Source: Dokdonia sp. Hel_I_53 (GTDB taxonomy: Bacteria > Bacteroidota > Bacteroidia > Flavobacteriales > Flavobacteriaceae). From it: 64,000 bases of DNA. The notes under the pieces were generated by a model. That model ran no database searches. It saw nothing but the letters and a program-made list of their open reading frames with translations, and had not been told where the DNA came from. Made by a program: the position numbers and the translations under genes. Below are positions 46,227 through 55,601 of this stretch, one piece after another (positions within the stretch are counted from its first letter, which is position 1; every line of letters starts with the position of its first letter). The DNA is taken from positions 873,001-937,000 of the forward strand of contig NZ_VISL01000001.1 in the NCBI RefSeq assembly GCF_007827465.1, in the 5' to 3' direction.

Positions 46227-46735
46227 GTGGCAGTCTGATTGGCTAGGGGGCTCGTATACTTGTAAAAGTATATAATAATCGAAGGTTTTTGCACATATGC
46301 TTATTACCGCGTGGTCGTATGGCTCCGCTGTAAAATTCATAACCATCTTAATTAATTTATAAAAGGTAAAGTCTCTGGCTTTGTCAAGATTAGGAATACA
46401 TCAAAAGTAAATTTTACAGCTCCCGCCCTACTTAATCAGACTGCCACAGGCCACTGCTCAAAAATGCCTTAAAGCATACGCTCAATTATAGACAAATCGA
46501 AATGTAGTTGCAACCTGTGCATTCCTCTTAGTCGCTAAGCTCCTGCGTCGGATGCAAGAACTCAAGCATAAAGCGAATGTTATGCCTTCCTCTCGCTCTG
46601 CTCGTCGGAGGCAGGTTTGAAAGCTCTATATGCGGCTTATAGAACCACAAATAAGTGTATATTTAGACAAAACAAACAAAGACCCACAAGTAAAGCAAAT
46701 CAGCAAAATGCCGCATTCGCTTTATGCAGTGGCCT
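46227..46735 (+). repeat. A/B spacer block 6
   Basis: A is intact (46227-46447, arms GTGGCAGTCTGATT and AATCAGACTGCCAC). B runs from 46448 to GCAGTGGCCT (46726-46735) with two hairpin insertions: about 46518-46559 in the central loop and 46584-46612 (GCCTTCC...GGAGGC) in the right half. Confidence 0.88.
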
Positions 46736-46758
46736 GTTGTAAAACATTTAAAAAAAAT

Positions 46759-48327
46759 ATGAAACTTAAATTATTATTTTTAACACTAATCATTTTATCA
46801 TTCTCTTGTGAAAAAAAAGATTTAGAAACTGAAATGCCAGAAATTACTTCACTTAATGATATTTCAGTTCAGATCTTAAATCCTTCTAATTTTGAAAACA
46901 CTATTCCTGGTGATGAATTAAATTTTAAAGGAATTATCATTGATGATAATTTTTCTGATTTAACAAACTTGAGAGCAAAATGGATAAGCGATAAAGATGG
47001 AATTATATTTGAACAAAACATTGATGAAGATGGTGAAACTTCTTTTACTAATTCAACATTAAGCAAGAATATTCATAACATTAGATTAGATATAATAAAC
47101 GAAGTGGATTCTATTATTAGTGACTCTATAGACATCTATAATGCAATAAAACTTTTACCTATAGAAAAAACAAATAACTCTTCTACAATTAGTTGGTCTT
47201 CCATAAATGACCCATATTTTGAAAGTTTTAAACTTTATAGGTCTAGATATAGAAGTAATATTTTATATAACGATCCCGTCTTTATAACAAACAATATTAA
47301 TGACACTACCTTTATAGATAAAACTGCTATTTTAGGAGAAGAGTATTTTTATAAAGTTATTTTAGAGAGAACACAACAAATACCTGAAATTTTTGAAAGC
47401 AATATAGATTCTATTCAAGCTGGTAAATTTATAAAAACTGACTATCCAATACTAAAAATCATACCTGATATATCAAGAAACTATGCATACGGAATTGTAA
47501 ACACTGAAAGTATTTATGATGATAATGAAACAGAATATGGTTTAGTTTTTATAAATCTAAATGATTTATCTATAGAAAACAGAATCCTACAAAATGTTAA
47601 GTTTAGTGATTTAGATATCGATCCTGATGGAAATTTTTTATACCTTTCTTCTAGAAGTAATAATATTCATAAAGTGAATTTAAACACTAAAAATCTTGAA
47701 ACTACCTTTTCATTATCGAATAGTGCTCATAAAATTGAGGTTGGTTACAATGGAAAACTTTATTACCATATTACACCTCCTACTAGTGGTTCAACTCAAT
47801 TTAGAATTTATGATTTGATTAATAATGTAAATATTCCTTATAGCACAAATATTTCTGCAGCATATTCCAGTTTTAGTCACGGAGATTTTGAGATAGATCA
47901 AAACAATAATCTTTATCACGGAGAAAGTAATTCCTCTGGTTCAAATTTATCTAAAATCGGAACGACTGATGATACTTTTTCATTAGAAGATCAATGGAAT
48001 AGTAATAGTTATCAATCTGCTAAAATTATATTAAACAATAATAAATTATATTGGAATCACTTTTTGCTAGATTTAGATTTCAATATTCAAGGAACTTTCC
48101 AAAATGAATATGGAAATATAGATGTACAAGATGTTTCTCCTGATGGGAATAATGTATTAGGATGGCGTAATTTATTTAACAGTAATGATCAATCTATAAT
48201 TAAAGAAATTCCTGCTTCTTTTGATGGCGGAATATTTGTTAATGACTCTAGATTATTACTTTATAAAAATGACAATCCTATTTCTGATCAATATGAAAGT
48301 ACTATTTACTTATATGACTTTAACTAG
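46759..48327 (+). CDS. Cassette C7 lipoprotein, beta-propeller-like
   Basis: 522 residues from ATG 46759. The frame runs further up into module B, but MKLKLLFLTLIILSFSC is a proper lipoprotein signal (lipobox FSC). An N-terminal Ig-like domain follows (residues 25-120), then a fibronectin-like stretch (SWSSINDPYFESFKLYR), then WD-like repeating strands (GNFLYLSSRSNNIHKVNL, LYYHITPPTSGSTQ, LYWNHFLLDLDF). Very AT-rich. No family assigned. Confidence 0.75.
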   Translation: MKLKLLFLTLIILSFSCEKKDLETEMPEITSLNDISVQILNPSNFENTIPGDELNFKGIIIDDNFSDLTNLRAKWISDKDGIIFEQNIDEDGETSFTNSTLSKNIHNIRLDIINEVDSIISDSIDIYNAIKLLPIEKTNNSSTISWSSINDPYFESFKLYRSRYRSNILYNDPVFITNNINDTTFIDKTAILGEEYFYKVILERTQQIPEIFESNIDSIQAGKFIKTDYPILKIIPDISRNYAYGIVNTESIYDDNETEYGLVFINLNDLSIENRILQNVKFSDLDIDPDGNFLYLSSRSNNIHKVNLNTKNLETTFSLSNSAHKIEVGYNGKLYYHITPPTSGSTQFRIYDLINNVNIPYSTNISAAYSSFSHGDFEIDQNNNLYHGESNSSGSNLSKIGTTDDTFSLEDQWNSNSYQSAKIILNNNKLYWNHFLLDLDFNIQGTFQNEYGNIDVQDVSPDGNNVLGWRNLFNSNDQSIIKEIPASFDGGIFVNDSRLLLYKNDNPISDQYESTIYLYDFN

Positions 48328-48335
48328 AATATAAC

Positions 48336-48538
48336 GTTTTACAACAATGGCTAAAATTAATACGGGTTTTAGTGCTTAATCCAAAGTTTAGTGTATTTTT
48401 ATAAAGTCCGTCAAATCTTTTGATTTGGCTTTAGAACAGAAAAAAATAAAACAAAATAAAAAGCTTTGGCTAATCGCTTAATCCGAAATTAAATACTAAT
48501 TTAATCCCGTACTAACCTTAGCCTAGCCGTGGCAGTCT
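48336..48538 (+). repeat. S7 recombination-site-like palindrome
   Basis: GTTTTACAACA (48336-48346) is the exact reverse complement of the cassette start TGTTGTAAAAC (46735-46745). GGCTAAAATTAATACGGG pairs with CCCGTACTAACCTTAGCC (15 of 18), and an inner hairpin has CAAATC/GATTTG. Confidence 0.88.
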
Positions 48539-48750
48539 GATTGGCTAGAGGGCTCGTATACTTGTAAAAGTATATAATAATCGAAGGTTTTTGCACATAT
48601 GCTTATTTCCGCTTTGTCGTATGGCTACGCTGTAAAATTCATAATCATCCTAAGGAATACATAAACGGTAAAGTTTCTGGCTTTGTCAAAACTTAGGTAT
48701 CCATCCAAAGTAAATTTTACAGCTCCCGCCCTACTTAATCAGACTACCAC
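48539..48750 (+). repeat. A module 7 alone: right end of the array
   Basis: A starts GTGGCAGTCTGATT (48539-48552) and ends AATCAGACTACCAC (48737-48750, one mismatch). No B module follows. The sequence passes directly into chromosomal flank before the tRNA cluster. The stretch 48751-48901 has no gene. Confidence 0.88.
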
Positions 48751-48861
48751 TAAAGAATTTTTTGATTTATTTAAAGAAACATTCATCATAAGTGGATTCA
48801 TTAAAAGTAAATAGTCCAGGATTAAAGAATAATTCAAAACTATCCATTTATTTAACCAAAA

Positions 48862-48886
48862 AACCCCCTGGAAAAATCAGAGGGTT
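48862..48886 (-). terminator. Terminator of the tRNA cluster
   Basis: AACCC-CTG pairs with CAG-GGGTT (one internal mismatch) and is followed on the minus strand by a T run. Confidence 0.7.
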
Positions 48887-48901
48887 AATTTAAATTTAAT
48901 G

Positions 48902-48975
48902 TGAGCCCTGAAGGATTCGAACCTTCGACCGCCTCCTTAGAAGGGAGGTGCTCTATCCAGCTGAGCTAAGAGCCC
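48902..48975 (-). tRNA. tRNA-Arg (anticodon TCT)
   Basis: Cloverleaf of 74 nt: acceptor GGGCTCT, D arm with AGCTCAGCTGGATAGAGC, anticodon loop CTTCTAA, T arm GGTTCGAATCC. CCA is not encoded. Confidence 0.95.
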
Positions 48976-48987
48976 GTAATCAAATTG

Positions 48988-49062
48988 TCGGGGTAGCAAG
49001 ATTCGAACTTGCGACCTCCTCGTCCCAAACGAGGCGCGATAACCGGGCTACGCTATACCCCG
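48988..49062 (-). tRNA. tRNA-Pro (anticodon TGG)
   Basis: Cloverleaf of 75 nt: acceptor CGGGGTA, anticodon loop TTTGGGA, T arm AGTTCGAATCT. It lies 12 bp from the tRNA-Arg gene. Confidence 0.95.
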
Positions 49063-49107
49063 AACTGCAACAACGTTGCATAAAAAGAAGCCTTAAACTT
49101 CTATTTG

Positions 49108-49196
49108 CGGAGAGACAGGGATTCGAACCCTGGGTAAGCGTTTCCACCTACGACGATTTAGCAAACCGCTCCTTTCGGCCACTCAGGCACCTCTCC
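49108..49196 (-). tRNA. tRNA-Ser (anticodon GCT)
   Basis: Class II tRNA of 89 nt with long variable arm: acceptor GGAGAGG, anticodon loop TTGCTAA, T arm GGTTCGAATCC. First gene of the cluster. Confidence 0.95.
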
Positions 49197-49429
49197 TTTC
49201 ATTACATTACTGAACTTGCTTGTGATAAGCGGATGCAAATGTACAGCAACATTTCAAAGAAAACAAGAACTAAAAGAGGTTTAATCAGAAAAAAATTAAG
49301 TTTTTTAAACCTCAATTTGTAAAGCGCTCGTTATCAAAAATCTATTTACCTATCAACTTTAAAAGTATCTATAAAAATAATAATTTTTATAGATTTTTCA
49401 AATCCACTTACGCTTTCGCGAAAGCGTAC

Positions 49430-52126
49430 TTAAAACAAAGTAGTTTGTGATTCTCCTTCTGGATCCTCGGTATCACTCCCTTTTGAGTTTGCAGTGTCTT
49501 GCTCCTTCTTATCTTTAGTGCCATTCTTTGCTGCAACCGTTTCTTCATCAACTACTTCGATATTTTCTTTTTTGACTGGCTCTGGCTCTTCATAAGGTAA
49601 GGAATCTAGCCAATTAAGACCCTTTAGCTTTTCTGTATAGAATTGATTACCCAGCGCAGTAATACCTTTTACGGCAATAAAATCTTCCATAGAAACTTCC
49701 TCATTTTCCCGTTGATCTTTGCCTCGTTCTTTGTAAAACACCATCTCTGCCACAGGTCTCCAGTCTGTAGACACTAACTCGAGTTGACTACCAGTATTGT
49801 CTGAAATGAAGACCTCATCCTTGTCTGGCGCTTCTATTAAGAAACGTTTGCCGTAATAGCGCTCTTTTGATCCATCCCAATAAATAGCCGTTATTGGTTT
49901 TTTAGGGTTCCACTTCTCCAAAACAATCATATCCTCATCAAAATGGTGAGTTACTTCTGGTATAATTGTACGCGCATTTCCGTGTTGGTTGATAATCAAA
50001 AGTCGATCTGAAGATTTAAACTCACCTAGCAACTCCCCTCTTCCATCTACATTGAGTCGTTGTACGGTATCGTCAAACCAAATCTTGCGTGGCTTCAAAG
50101 TAGAAAGCCCTTTTTCTTTAAGCTCAACAGATTTTACAGCATTCTTAGTGACAATATTTCCTTTAGATGCCCTTCCCTTGATCATCACATCTACAAAATC
50201 TATTTCTAAACGTAACTTCTTTACCGAAGCAACAGCTCTTAGATAGACAGTTACCACCTCTGCCTCTCCGTTTGGATTTGCCGTAAAGTAAAGAACTTGT
50301 GCTCCTTTCTTATCTCCGGCAAGTTGGTAATCTTTATTACGTGTTACAGAAGTAATATTAAAACGTTTTACATAAGTAGGCAGTCCTGTACCTGCTCTAT
50401 AAATCATATTATAGGTAGTACGTTTATCCTTTTTCTTAAAAATGGCCACATGTATAATGTCTTTCCCTACAAAGGTTTTTGCATCGACCTTTGTCACCAT
50501 CATACTACCAGATTTTGTAAAAACAATTACATCATCTATATCTGAGCAATCGGTTACATACTCATCCCGTTTAAGGGAGGTACCAATAAATCCTTCTTTA
50601 CGATTAACGTAGAGTTTCGTATTACGTAAAACTACCTTAGTCGCTTGTATATCGTCAAAGATTTTAATCTCTGTTTTACGCTCTTTCCCCTCTCCATAAT
50701 CTTTCTTTAATCTCTTAAAGTAATCTACCGCATATTGCGTAAGATTATCTAAATGATGCTTCACCTGTGCGATCTGATCTTCCAAAGCATCAATCTTTTG
50801 CTGCGCTTTATCAATATCAAATTTTGAAATGCGTTTAATACGTATTTCCGTTAGTCTTGTAATATCTTCTACCGTGACTGCTCTTTTAAGATGGCCTATA
50901 TACGGTTTTAACCCTTTATCAATAGCTTTTATTACCCCATCCCAGGTTTCTTCTTCCTCAATGTCTCGATAAATTCTATTTTCAATAAAAATGCGTTCGA
51001 GCGAGGCATAGTGCCATTGATTTTCAAACTCGCCTAACTGAATTTCTAGCTCAGACTTTAATAGCTCCTTGGTACGGTCTGTAGACCTGCGCAACATTTC
51101 GGTGACTCCTACAAAAAGTGGCTTGTTATCTTCAATTACACAACCTAATGGCGATATAGAGGTCTCACAGTTAGTAAAGGCATACAAGGCATCTATCGTT
51201 CTATCTGGAGAAAGACCATTAGGTAAATGCACCAAAATCTCCACCAAGGCAGAGGTATTATCTTCTATCTTCTTTATTTTGATTTTTCCTTTATCGTTGG
51301 CCTTAAGGATAGAATCAATTAACGAAGTTGTCGTTTGACCAAAAGGCAGTTCAGAAATAACCAACGTATTTTTATCCAGCTGACTTATACGTGCTCTACA
51401 CCTTACTTTCCCTCCTCTTAAGCCATCCTTATAATCAGAAAAATCTGCAATACCTGACGTTGGGAAATCTGGATAGATGGTGAATCTTTTGCCTTGTAAG
51501 TGTTTTATAGAAGCGTTTATAAGTTCTATAAAATTGTGGGGCAAAACCTTTGTACTCAAACCAACCGCAATTCCTTCTGCTCCTTGAGCGAGCAGCATTG
51601 GAAACATCACCGGTAAATTAATGGGCTCTTTTTTACGACCATCATAAGATGATTGCCAGTCTGTAATCTTAGGATTATAAACTACATCTAGCGCAAACTT
51701 AGACAGTCGCGCTTCTATATATCTAGATGCTGCAGCTCGGTCTCCAGTTAATATGTTTCCCCAGTTACCTTGCGTATCTATGAGTAGATCTTTCTGCCCT
51801 ATTTGCACCATCGCGTCACCTATACTCGCATCTCCGTGCGGGTGATACTGCATGGTATGCCCTACCACATTTGCTACTTTGTTGTAACGACCATCGTCGA
51901 GCTCTTTAAGCGAATGCATAATACGACGTTGCACTGGCTTAAAACCGTCTTCTATTGCGGGAACGGCACGTTCTAGAATCACATAAGACGCATAATCGAG
52001 AAACCAATCTTCAAACATGCCAGAAACTCTAGTAATCGCTTCGGCTGTTCCTTCATCTATTTGATCTGGCTCCAGATAGGGAGTTAAATCTTCTTCTTCG
52101 TTAAGGTCGTTTATTTCGTCGCTCAT
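49430..52126 (-). CDS. parC: DNA topoisomerase IV subunit A
   Basis: Breaks and rejoins DNA to decatenate chromosomes. 898 residues. Winged-helix core with GFKPVQRRIMHSL (about residues 60-72), YHPHGDASIGDAMV and the catalytic Tyr in AAASRYIEARLSKFA (about residue 135). The C-terminal half is a degenerate beta-pinwheel, then a low-complexity acidic/lysine tail (KKENIEVVDEE, KDKKEQDTANSKGSDTEDPEGE). Lies 134 bp downstream of parE, with a host palindrome in the spacer (52237-52250). Confidence 0.95.
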   Translation of the reverse strand: MSDEINDLNEEEDLTPYLEPDQIDEGTAEAITRVSGMFEDWFLDYASYVILERAVPAIEDGFKPVQRRIMHSLKELDDGRYNKVANVVGHTMQYHPHGDASIGDAMVQIGQKDLLIDTQGNWGNILTGDRAAASRYIEARLSKFALDVVYNPKITDWQSSYDGRKKEPINLPVMFPMLLAQGAEGIAVGLSTKVLPHNFIELINASIKHLQGKRFTIYPDFPTSGIADFSDYKDGLRGGKVRCRARISQLDKNTLVISELPFGQTTTSLIDSILKANDKGKIKIKKIEDNTSALVEILVHLPNGLSPDRTIDALYAFTNCETSISPLGCVIEDNKPLFVGVTEMLRRSTDRTKELLKSELEIQLGEFENQWHYASLERIFIENRIYRDIEEEETWDGVIKAIDKGLKPYIGHLKRAVTVEDITRLTEIRIKRISKFDIDKAQQKIDALEDQIAQVKHHLDNLTQYAVDYFKRLKKDYGEGKERKTEIKIFDDIQATKVVLRNTKLYVNRKEGFIGTSLKRDEYVTDCSDIDDVIVFTKSGSMMVTKVDAKTFVGKDIIHVAIFKKKDKRTTYNMIYRAGTGLPTYVKRFNITSVTRNKDYQLAGDKKGAQVLYFTANPNGEAEVVTVYLRAVASVKKLRLEIDFVDVMIKGRASKGNIVTKNAVKSVELKEKGLSTLKPRKIWFDDTVQRLNVDGRGELLGEFKSSDRLLIINQHGNARTIIPEVTHHFDEDMIVLEKWNPKKPITAIYWDGSKERYYGKRFLIEAPDKDEVFISDNTGSQLELVSTDWRPVAEMVFYKERGKDQRENEEVSMEDFIAVKGITALGNQFYTEKLKGLNWLDSLPYEEPEPVKKENIEVVDEETVAAKNGTKDKKEQDTANSKGSDTEDPEGESQTTLF

Positions 52127-52260
52127 TAAATTATTATGCCGTTAGGTCTAATTTTTAATTTTAATCTTGGTCTATCTCGCTATTCCTTTAACAAGGTGCT
52201 TCTAAAATCAATACAAAATATTATGGTTATAATTACGCTTTCGCGAAAGCGTAATCTCTG

Positions 52261-54117
52261 CTACGCTTCCTCTACTCTATCTAGTTCTACTTTTAGATTC
52301 TCAATAATAAACTTCTGTCTATCTGGTGTGTTTTTTCCCATGTAGAAAGAAAGTAATTCTTCAATCATCAAAGCTTTATCTAACATCACTGGAGCCAAAC
52401 GAATGTCCTCCCCAATGAAAAACTGGAACTCATCTGGTGATATCTCTCCCAGTCCCTTAAATCTGGTGATTTCTGGTTTTGCTCCTAATTTTGCTATCGC
52501 ATCTGCTTTCTCTTGATCACTGTAACAATAAATAGTCTCTTTTTTATTGCGCACTCTAAAAAGAGGCGTTTCTAAAATATATAAATGTCCTTCTTTGATA
52601 AGTTCTGGGAAAAACTGCAAAAAGAATGTGATTAATAATAGCCGAATGTGCATTCCATCAACATCAGCATCTGTAGCAATGACAATATGGTTATATCGTA
52701 AATCTTCTATGGATTCTTCAATATTTAGTGCCGCCTGAAGAAGGTTAAATTCCTCGTTTTCGTATACAATCTTTTTTGTGAGTCCGTAACTATTAAGGGG
52801 TTTCCCTTTTAAACTAAACACCGCCTGTGTATTTACATCTCGTGATTTTGTAATAGAACCAGATGCAGAGTCTCCCTCCGTAATGAACAAGGTCGATTCG
52901 AGATTACGTTCTTTTTTGCTATCTGTCAAATGAATACGACAGTCACGCAATTTCTTGTTATGAAGGTTTGCCTTTTTTGCACGATCCTTAGCCAATTTTC
53001 GTATGCCAGAAAGATCCTTACGCTCACGTTCGGCTTGCAATATTTTGCGTTGCAACGCATCTGCAACCGGGGTATTTTTATGTAAGAAATTATCTAATGA
53101 TGTTTTAAGAAAATCATTAATATACGTTCGTACCGTAGGTAAATCACCACCCATATCTGTCGAACCTAGTTTTGTTTTTGTCTGTGATTCAAACACAGGT
53201 TCCATCACCTTAATACTTATGGCAGAAACGATAGACTTTCTGATATCTGAAGCTTCGTAATTCTTATTAAAAAACTCTCTAATGGTGCGTACAATGCTTT
53301 CGCGAAAAGCAGCTTGGTGCGTTCCTCCTTGCGTTGTATTTTGACCATTTACAAAAGAGTGATATTCCTCAGAATATTGACTTTTGCTATGTGTAATTGC
53401 TACCTCTATATCTTCTCCTTTAAGGTGAATGATATCGTATAGTCGATCCCCCTCTGCTATAGATTCTGAAAGTAAGTCCTTTAATCCATTTTCTGAGTAG
53501 AATTTCTCCCCATTAAAAATAATAGTAAGTCCTGGATTTAGATATACGTAATTTTTAATAAGACGCTCTACATACTCAGATCGAAATTTATAGTTTTTAA
53601 AAATTTCGCTATCTGGCACAAAAGACACCTTAGTCCCGCGCCTTCTTGAGGTTTCCTCAAGCAACTCTTTGTCTTGTAATTCTCCACGTTCAAACTCGGC
53701 ACTAGCAGATTTTGCATCACGGGTAGACTCTACTCTAAAATAACTAGATAAAGCATTTACGGCCTTAGTACCGACACCATTTAAACCAACTGATTTCTTA
53801 AATGCACGAGAGTCGTACTTTCCTCCAGTGTTCATTTTTGAAACCACATCGACTACCTTGCCTAATGGAATACCACGACCATAGTCGCGCACGATGACCT
53901 TTTCTCCTTGTATGGAAATCTCTATGGTCTTTCCTGCACCCATCACAAATTCATCAATACAGTTATCGAGTACCTCTTTTACGAGGATGTAAATACCGTC
54001 ATCTGCACTGGATCCATCGCCTAGTTTACCTATATACATCCCAGGTCGCATACGGATATGTTCCTTCCAATCGAGTGAGCGTATATTGTCTTCGTTGTAT
54101 TGTGTTTCTTTAGTCAT
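52261..54117 (-). CDS. parE: DNA topoisomerase IV subunit B
   Basis: ATPase subunit partner of ParC. 618 residues: GHKL ATP site ([11 protein letters not shown] near 47-57, DYGRGIPLG near 80, [13 protein letters not shown] near 112-124), [14 protein letters not shown] near 419-426 and [10 protein letters not shown] near 497-506. A near copy of the host palindrome (53296-53310, one extra A) is read as AAFRESIV. Confidence 0.95.
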   Translation of the reverse strand: MTKETQYNEDNIRSLDWKEHIRMRPGMYIGKLGDGSSADDGIYILVKEVLDNCIDEFVMGAGKTIEISIQGEKVIVRDYGRGIPLGKVVDVVSKMNTGGKYDSRAFKKSVGLNGVGTKAVNALSSYFRVESTRDAKSASAEFERGELQDKELLEETSRRRGTKVSFVPDSEIFKNYKFRSEYVERLIKNYVYLNPGLTIIFNGEKFYSENGLKDLLSESIAEGDRLYDIIHLKGEDIEVAITHSKSQYSEEYHSFVNGQNTTQGGTHQAAFRESIVRTIREFFNKNYEASDIRKSIVSAISIKVMEPVFESQTKTKLGSTDMGGDLPTVRTYINDFLKTSLDNFLHKNTPVADALQRKILQAERERKDLSGIRKLAKDRAKKANLHNKKLRDCRIHLTDSKKERNLESTLFITEGDSASGSITKSRDVNTQAVFSLKGKPLNSYGLTKKIVYENEEFNLLQAALNIEESIEDLRYNHIVIATDADVDGMHIRLLLITFFLQFFPELIKEGHLYILETPLFRVRNKKETIYCYSDQEKADAIAKLGAKPEITRFKGLGEISPDEFQFFIGEDIRLAPVMLDKALMIEELLSFYMGKNTPDRQKFIIENLKVELDRVEEA

Positions 54118-54314
54118 AATATTTGGTAGCGTTGCTAATATAAGGACTCTATGGGGATGATGTCAACCCATAAAAAAATAAGTAATTAACAAGTTACAAG
54201 CAGGTAGATATTTTGCTGTATCGTGAGAAATAAAAATGGCACCAAAGTAGCAACAATACTACATCTAACTTTAGCCTCAAAAATCATTAACTTTAAATAC
54301 TTAATAATATAATT

Positions 54315-55049
54315 ATGAAGAAAACAGATTTTAGTAATTTAAAAGCTATTTATATTAATTGCACTCTTAAAAAATCTCCAAAAGAGAGTCACACCCAGAA
54401 GTTAATGAATGTTTCTAAAAAGATTATGAAACATGAGCATGTTCAAATTGAAGAAATACGACTTGTAGACCATCAAGTTGCAAGTGGGGTTTACAACGAT
54501 ATGACTGAGTATGGATGGGACATTGATGAGTGGCCATCACTTTCTGATAAAATCATGAAAGCCGATATTTTAATTGTGGGTACTCCAATTTGGTTAGGAG
54601 AAAAATCTTCCGAAGCTCAAAAGTTAATTGAAAGATTATATGCTATGAGTAGCAAAACGAATGACAAAGGTCAATATTTATACTATGGCAAAGTAGGTGG
54701 ATGTATAATAACTGGGAATGAAGATGGGGTGAAACACTGTGCAATGGGGATTCTTTATTCGCTGCAACATGTAGGTTTTAGTATTCCTCCACAAGCAGAT
54801 TGTGGTTGGTTAGGTGAAGTAGGTCCTGGACCGAGTTACGGTGATACAGAATGGAAAGGAGAGCAGTTAGATAAACCAGTTGGATTTGATAGTGATTTTA
54901 CTAACAGAAACACCACCTTCATGACTTACAATTTACTACATTTAGCACATATGCTTAAAGAAAATGGCGGGTATCCGAGCTATGGCAACTCTCGCGAAGA
55001 CTGGGATGACGGAAAACGTTGGGAATTTGAAAATCCTGAATATAGATAG
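54315..55049 (+). CDS. Flavodoxin-family NAD(P)H oxidoreductase
   Basis: 244 residues, flavodoxin-like fold of the NADPH-dependent FMN reductase type: LKAIYINCTLKKSPKESHTQKL (phosphate loop), ILIVGTPIWLGEKSSEAQKLIERL and GGCIITGNEDGVKHCAMGILYSL. It is monocistronic. Substrate unknown. Confidence 0.82.
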   Translation: MKKTDFSNLKAIYINCTLKKSPKESHTQKLMNVSKKIMKHEHVQIEEIRLVDHQVASGVYNDMTEYGWDIDEWPSLSDKIMKADILIVGTPIWLGEKSSEAQKLIERLYAMSSKTNDKGQYLYYGKVGGCIITGNEDGVKHCAMGILYSLQHVGFSIPPQADCGWLGEVGPGPSYGDTEWKGEQLDKPVGFDSDFTNRNTTFMTYNLLHLAHMLKENGGYPSYGNSREDWDDGKRWEFENPEYR

Positions 55050-55180
55050 GACAAATAGTTGTAGATATCATACGAACTGATAACATTTTCTAGTTCCGAA
55101 TGACTTTTACTTCAACATTTCGATGTTAAATAGCGCAACCTTATCGCAATTTTACATCTATCCAGTATAAAACAACCTAT

Positions 55181-55561
55181 ATGCAGAAAATATACTTATG
55201 CTTAATTTTGGCTTCAACACTTCTAAGCTGTTCAGCAGATGACGAAAAAGTCTCAGAAGTTTCCATACTAGTGGCTAACGAAAGTCTATATGACTTCAAA
55301 AATGTCATAGTAAATAGTGCAAGCGGAACTAAAGATTTTGAAAATATCGATTCTCAAGATAGTTCCCCCTACCAAGTTTTTGAGAGCGCTTACAGATATG
55401 CTTTTATAGAATTACAAATTGATGGCAAAACGTATACGATGCAACCCATTGATTATGTAGGAGAAACTCCTCTAGAAGACGGGTTTTACACCTATATCAT
55501 AAATGCAAACGATTCACAAGATCAATATGGAAAGCTGAGCTTGACTTTAAGGAATGACTAA
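55181..55561 (+). CDS. Small lipoprotein of unknown function
   Basis: 126 residues with lipobox LSC (Cys17) and an acidic start of the mature part. The remaining 105 residues form a short all-beta domain (VSILVANESLYDFKNVIVNS, FYTYIINAND). No family recognised. It precedes the interrupted lipoprotein gene by 40 bp. Confidence 0.6.
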   Translation: MQKIYLCLILASTLLSCSADDEKVSEVSILVANESLYDFKNVIVNSASGTKDFENIDSQDSSPYQVFESAYRYAFIELQIDGKTYTMQPIDYVGETPLEDGFYTYIINANDSQDQYGKLSLTLRND

Positions 55562-55601
55562 TCACTTTCTAATAACGTAAAGATTTCATATTGTAATATT
55601 T

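Larger units (their letters stand above)
34674..48750. other. Integron-like gene cassette array (seven cassettes, no integrase)
   Basis: Seven cassettes (C1-C7) are separated by structured repeats. Each cassette starts with TGTT plus a private 4-7 base word and ends with its reverse complement plus AACA, then an S palindrome. Five of the six internal junctions then carry an A module and a B module; the C1/C2 junction has neither. The array begins with a left-truncated B (34674) and ends with a lone A (48750). It lies between the his leader and a tRNA cluster. It lacks the host palindrome found about every 3 kb elsewhere. Gene content is accessory: orphans, TIR proteins, hydrolases, a redox operon. 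No recombinase gene is in the window. Confidence 0.85.

Noticed and set aside
34674-48750. Interpretation as a CRISPR array
   Set aside because: Repeats are hundreds of bases long and structured, and the spacers are full genes; no Cas genes.
34674-48750. Interpretation as a standard integron
   Set aside because: No intI gene, no attI, and the site cores do not fit RYYYAAC/GTTRRRY.
48948-49322. ORF on the plus strand across the tRNA region (protein with GVARFELATSSSQT)
   Set aside because: This is the well-known artefact of translating the antisense of tRNA genes; three proper tRNA cloverleaves lie on the minus strand.
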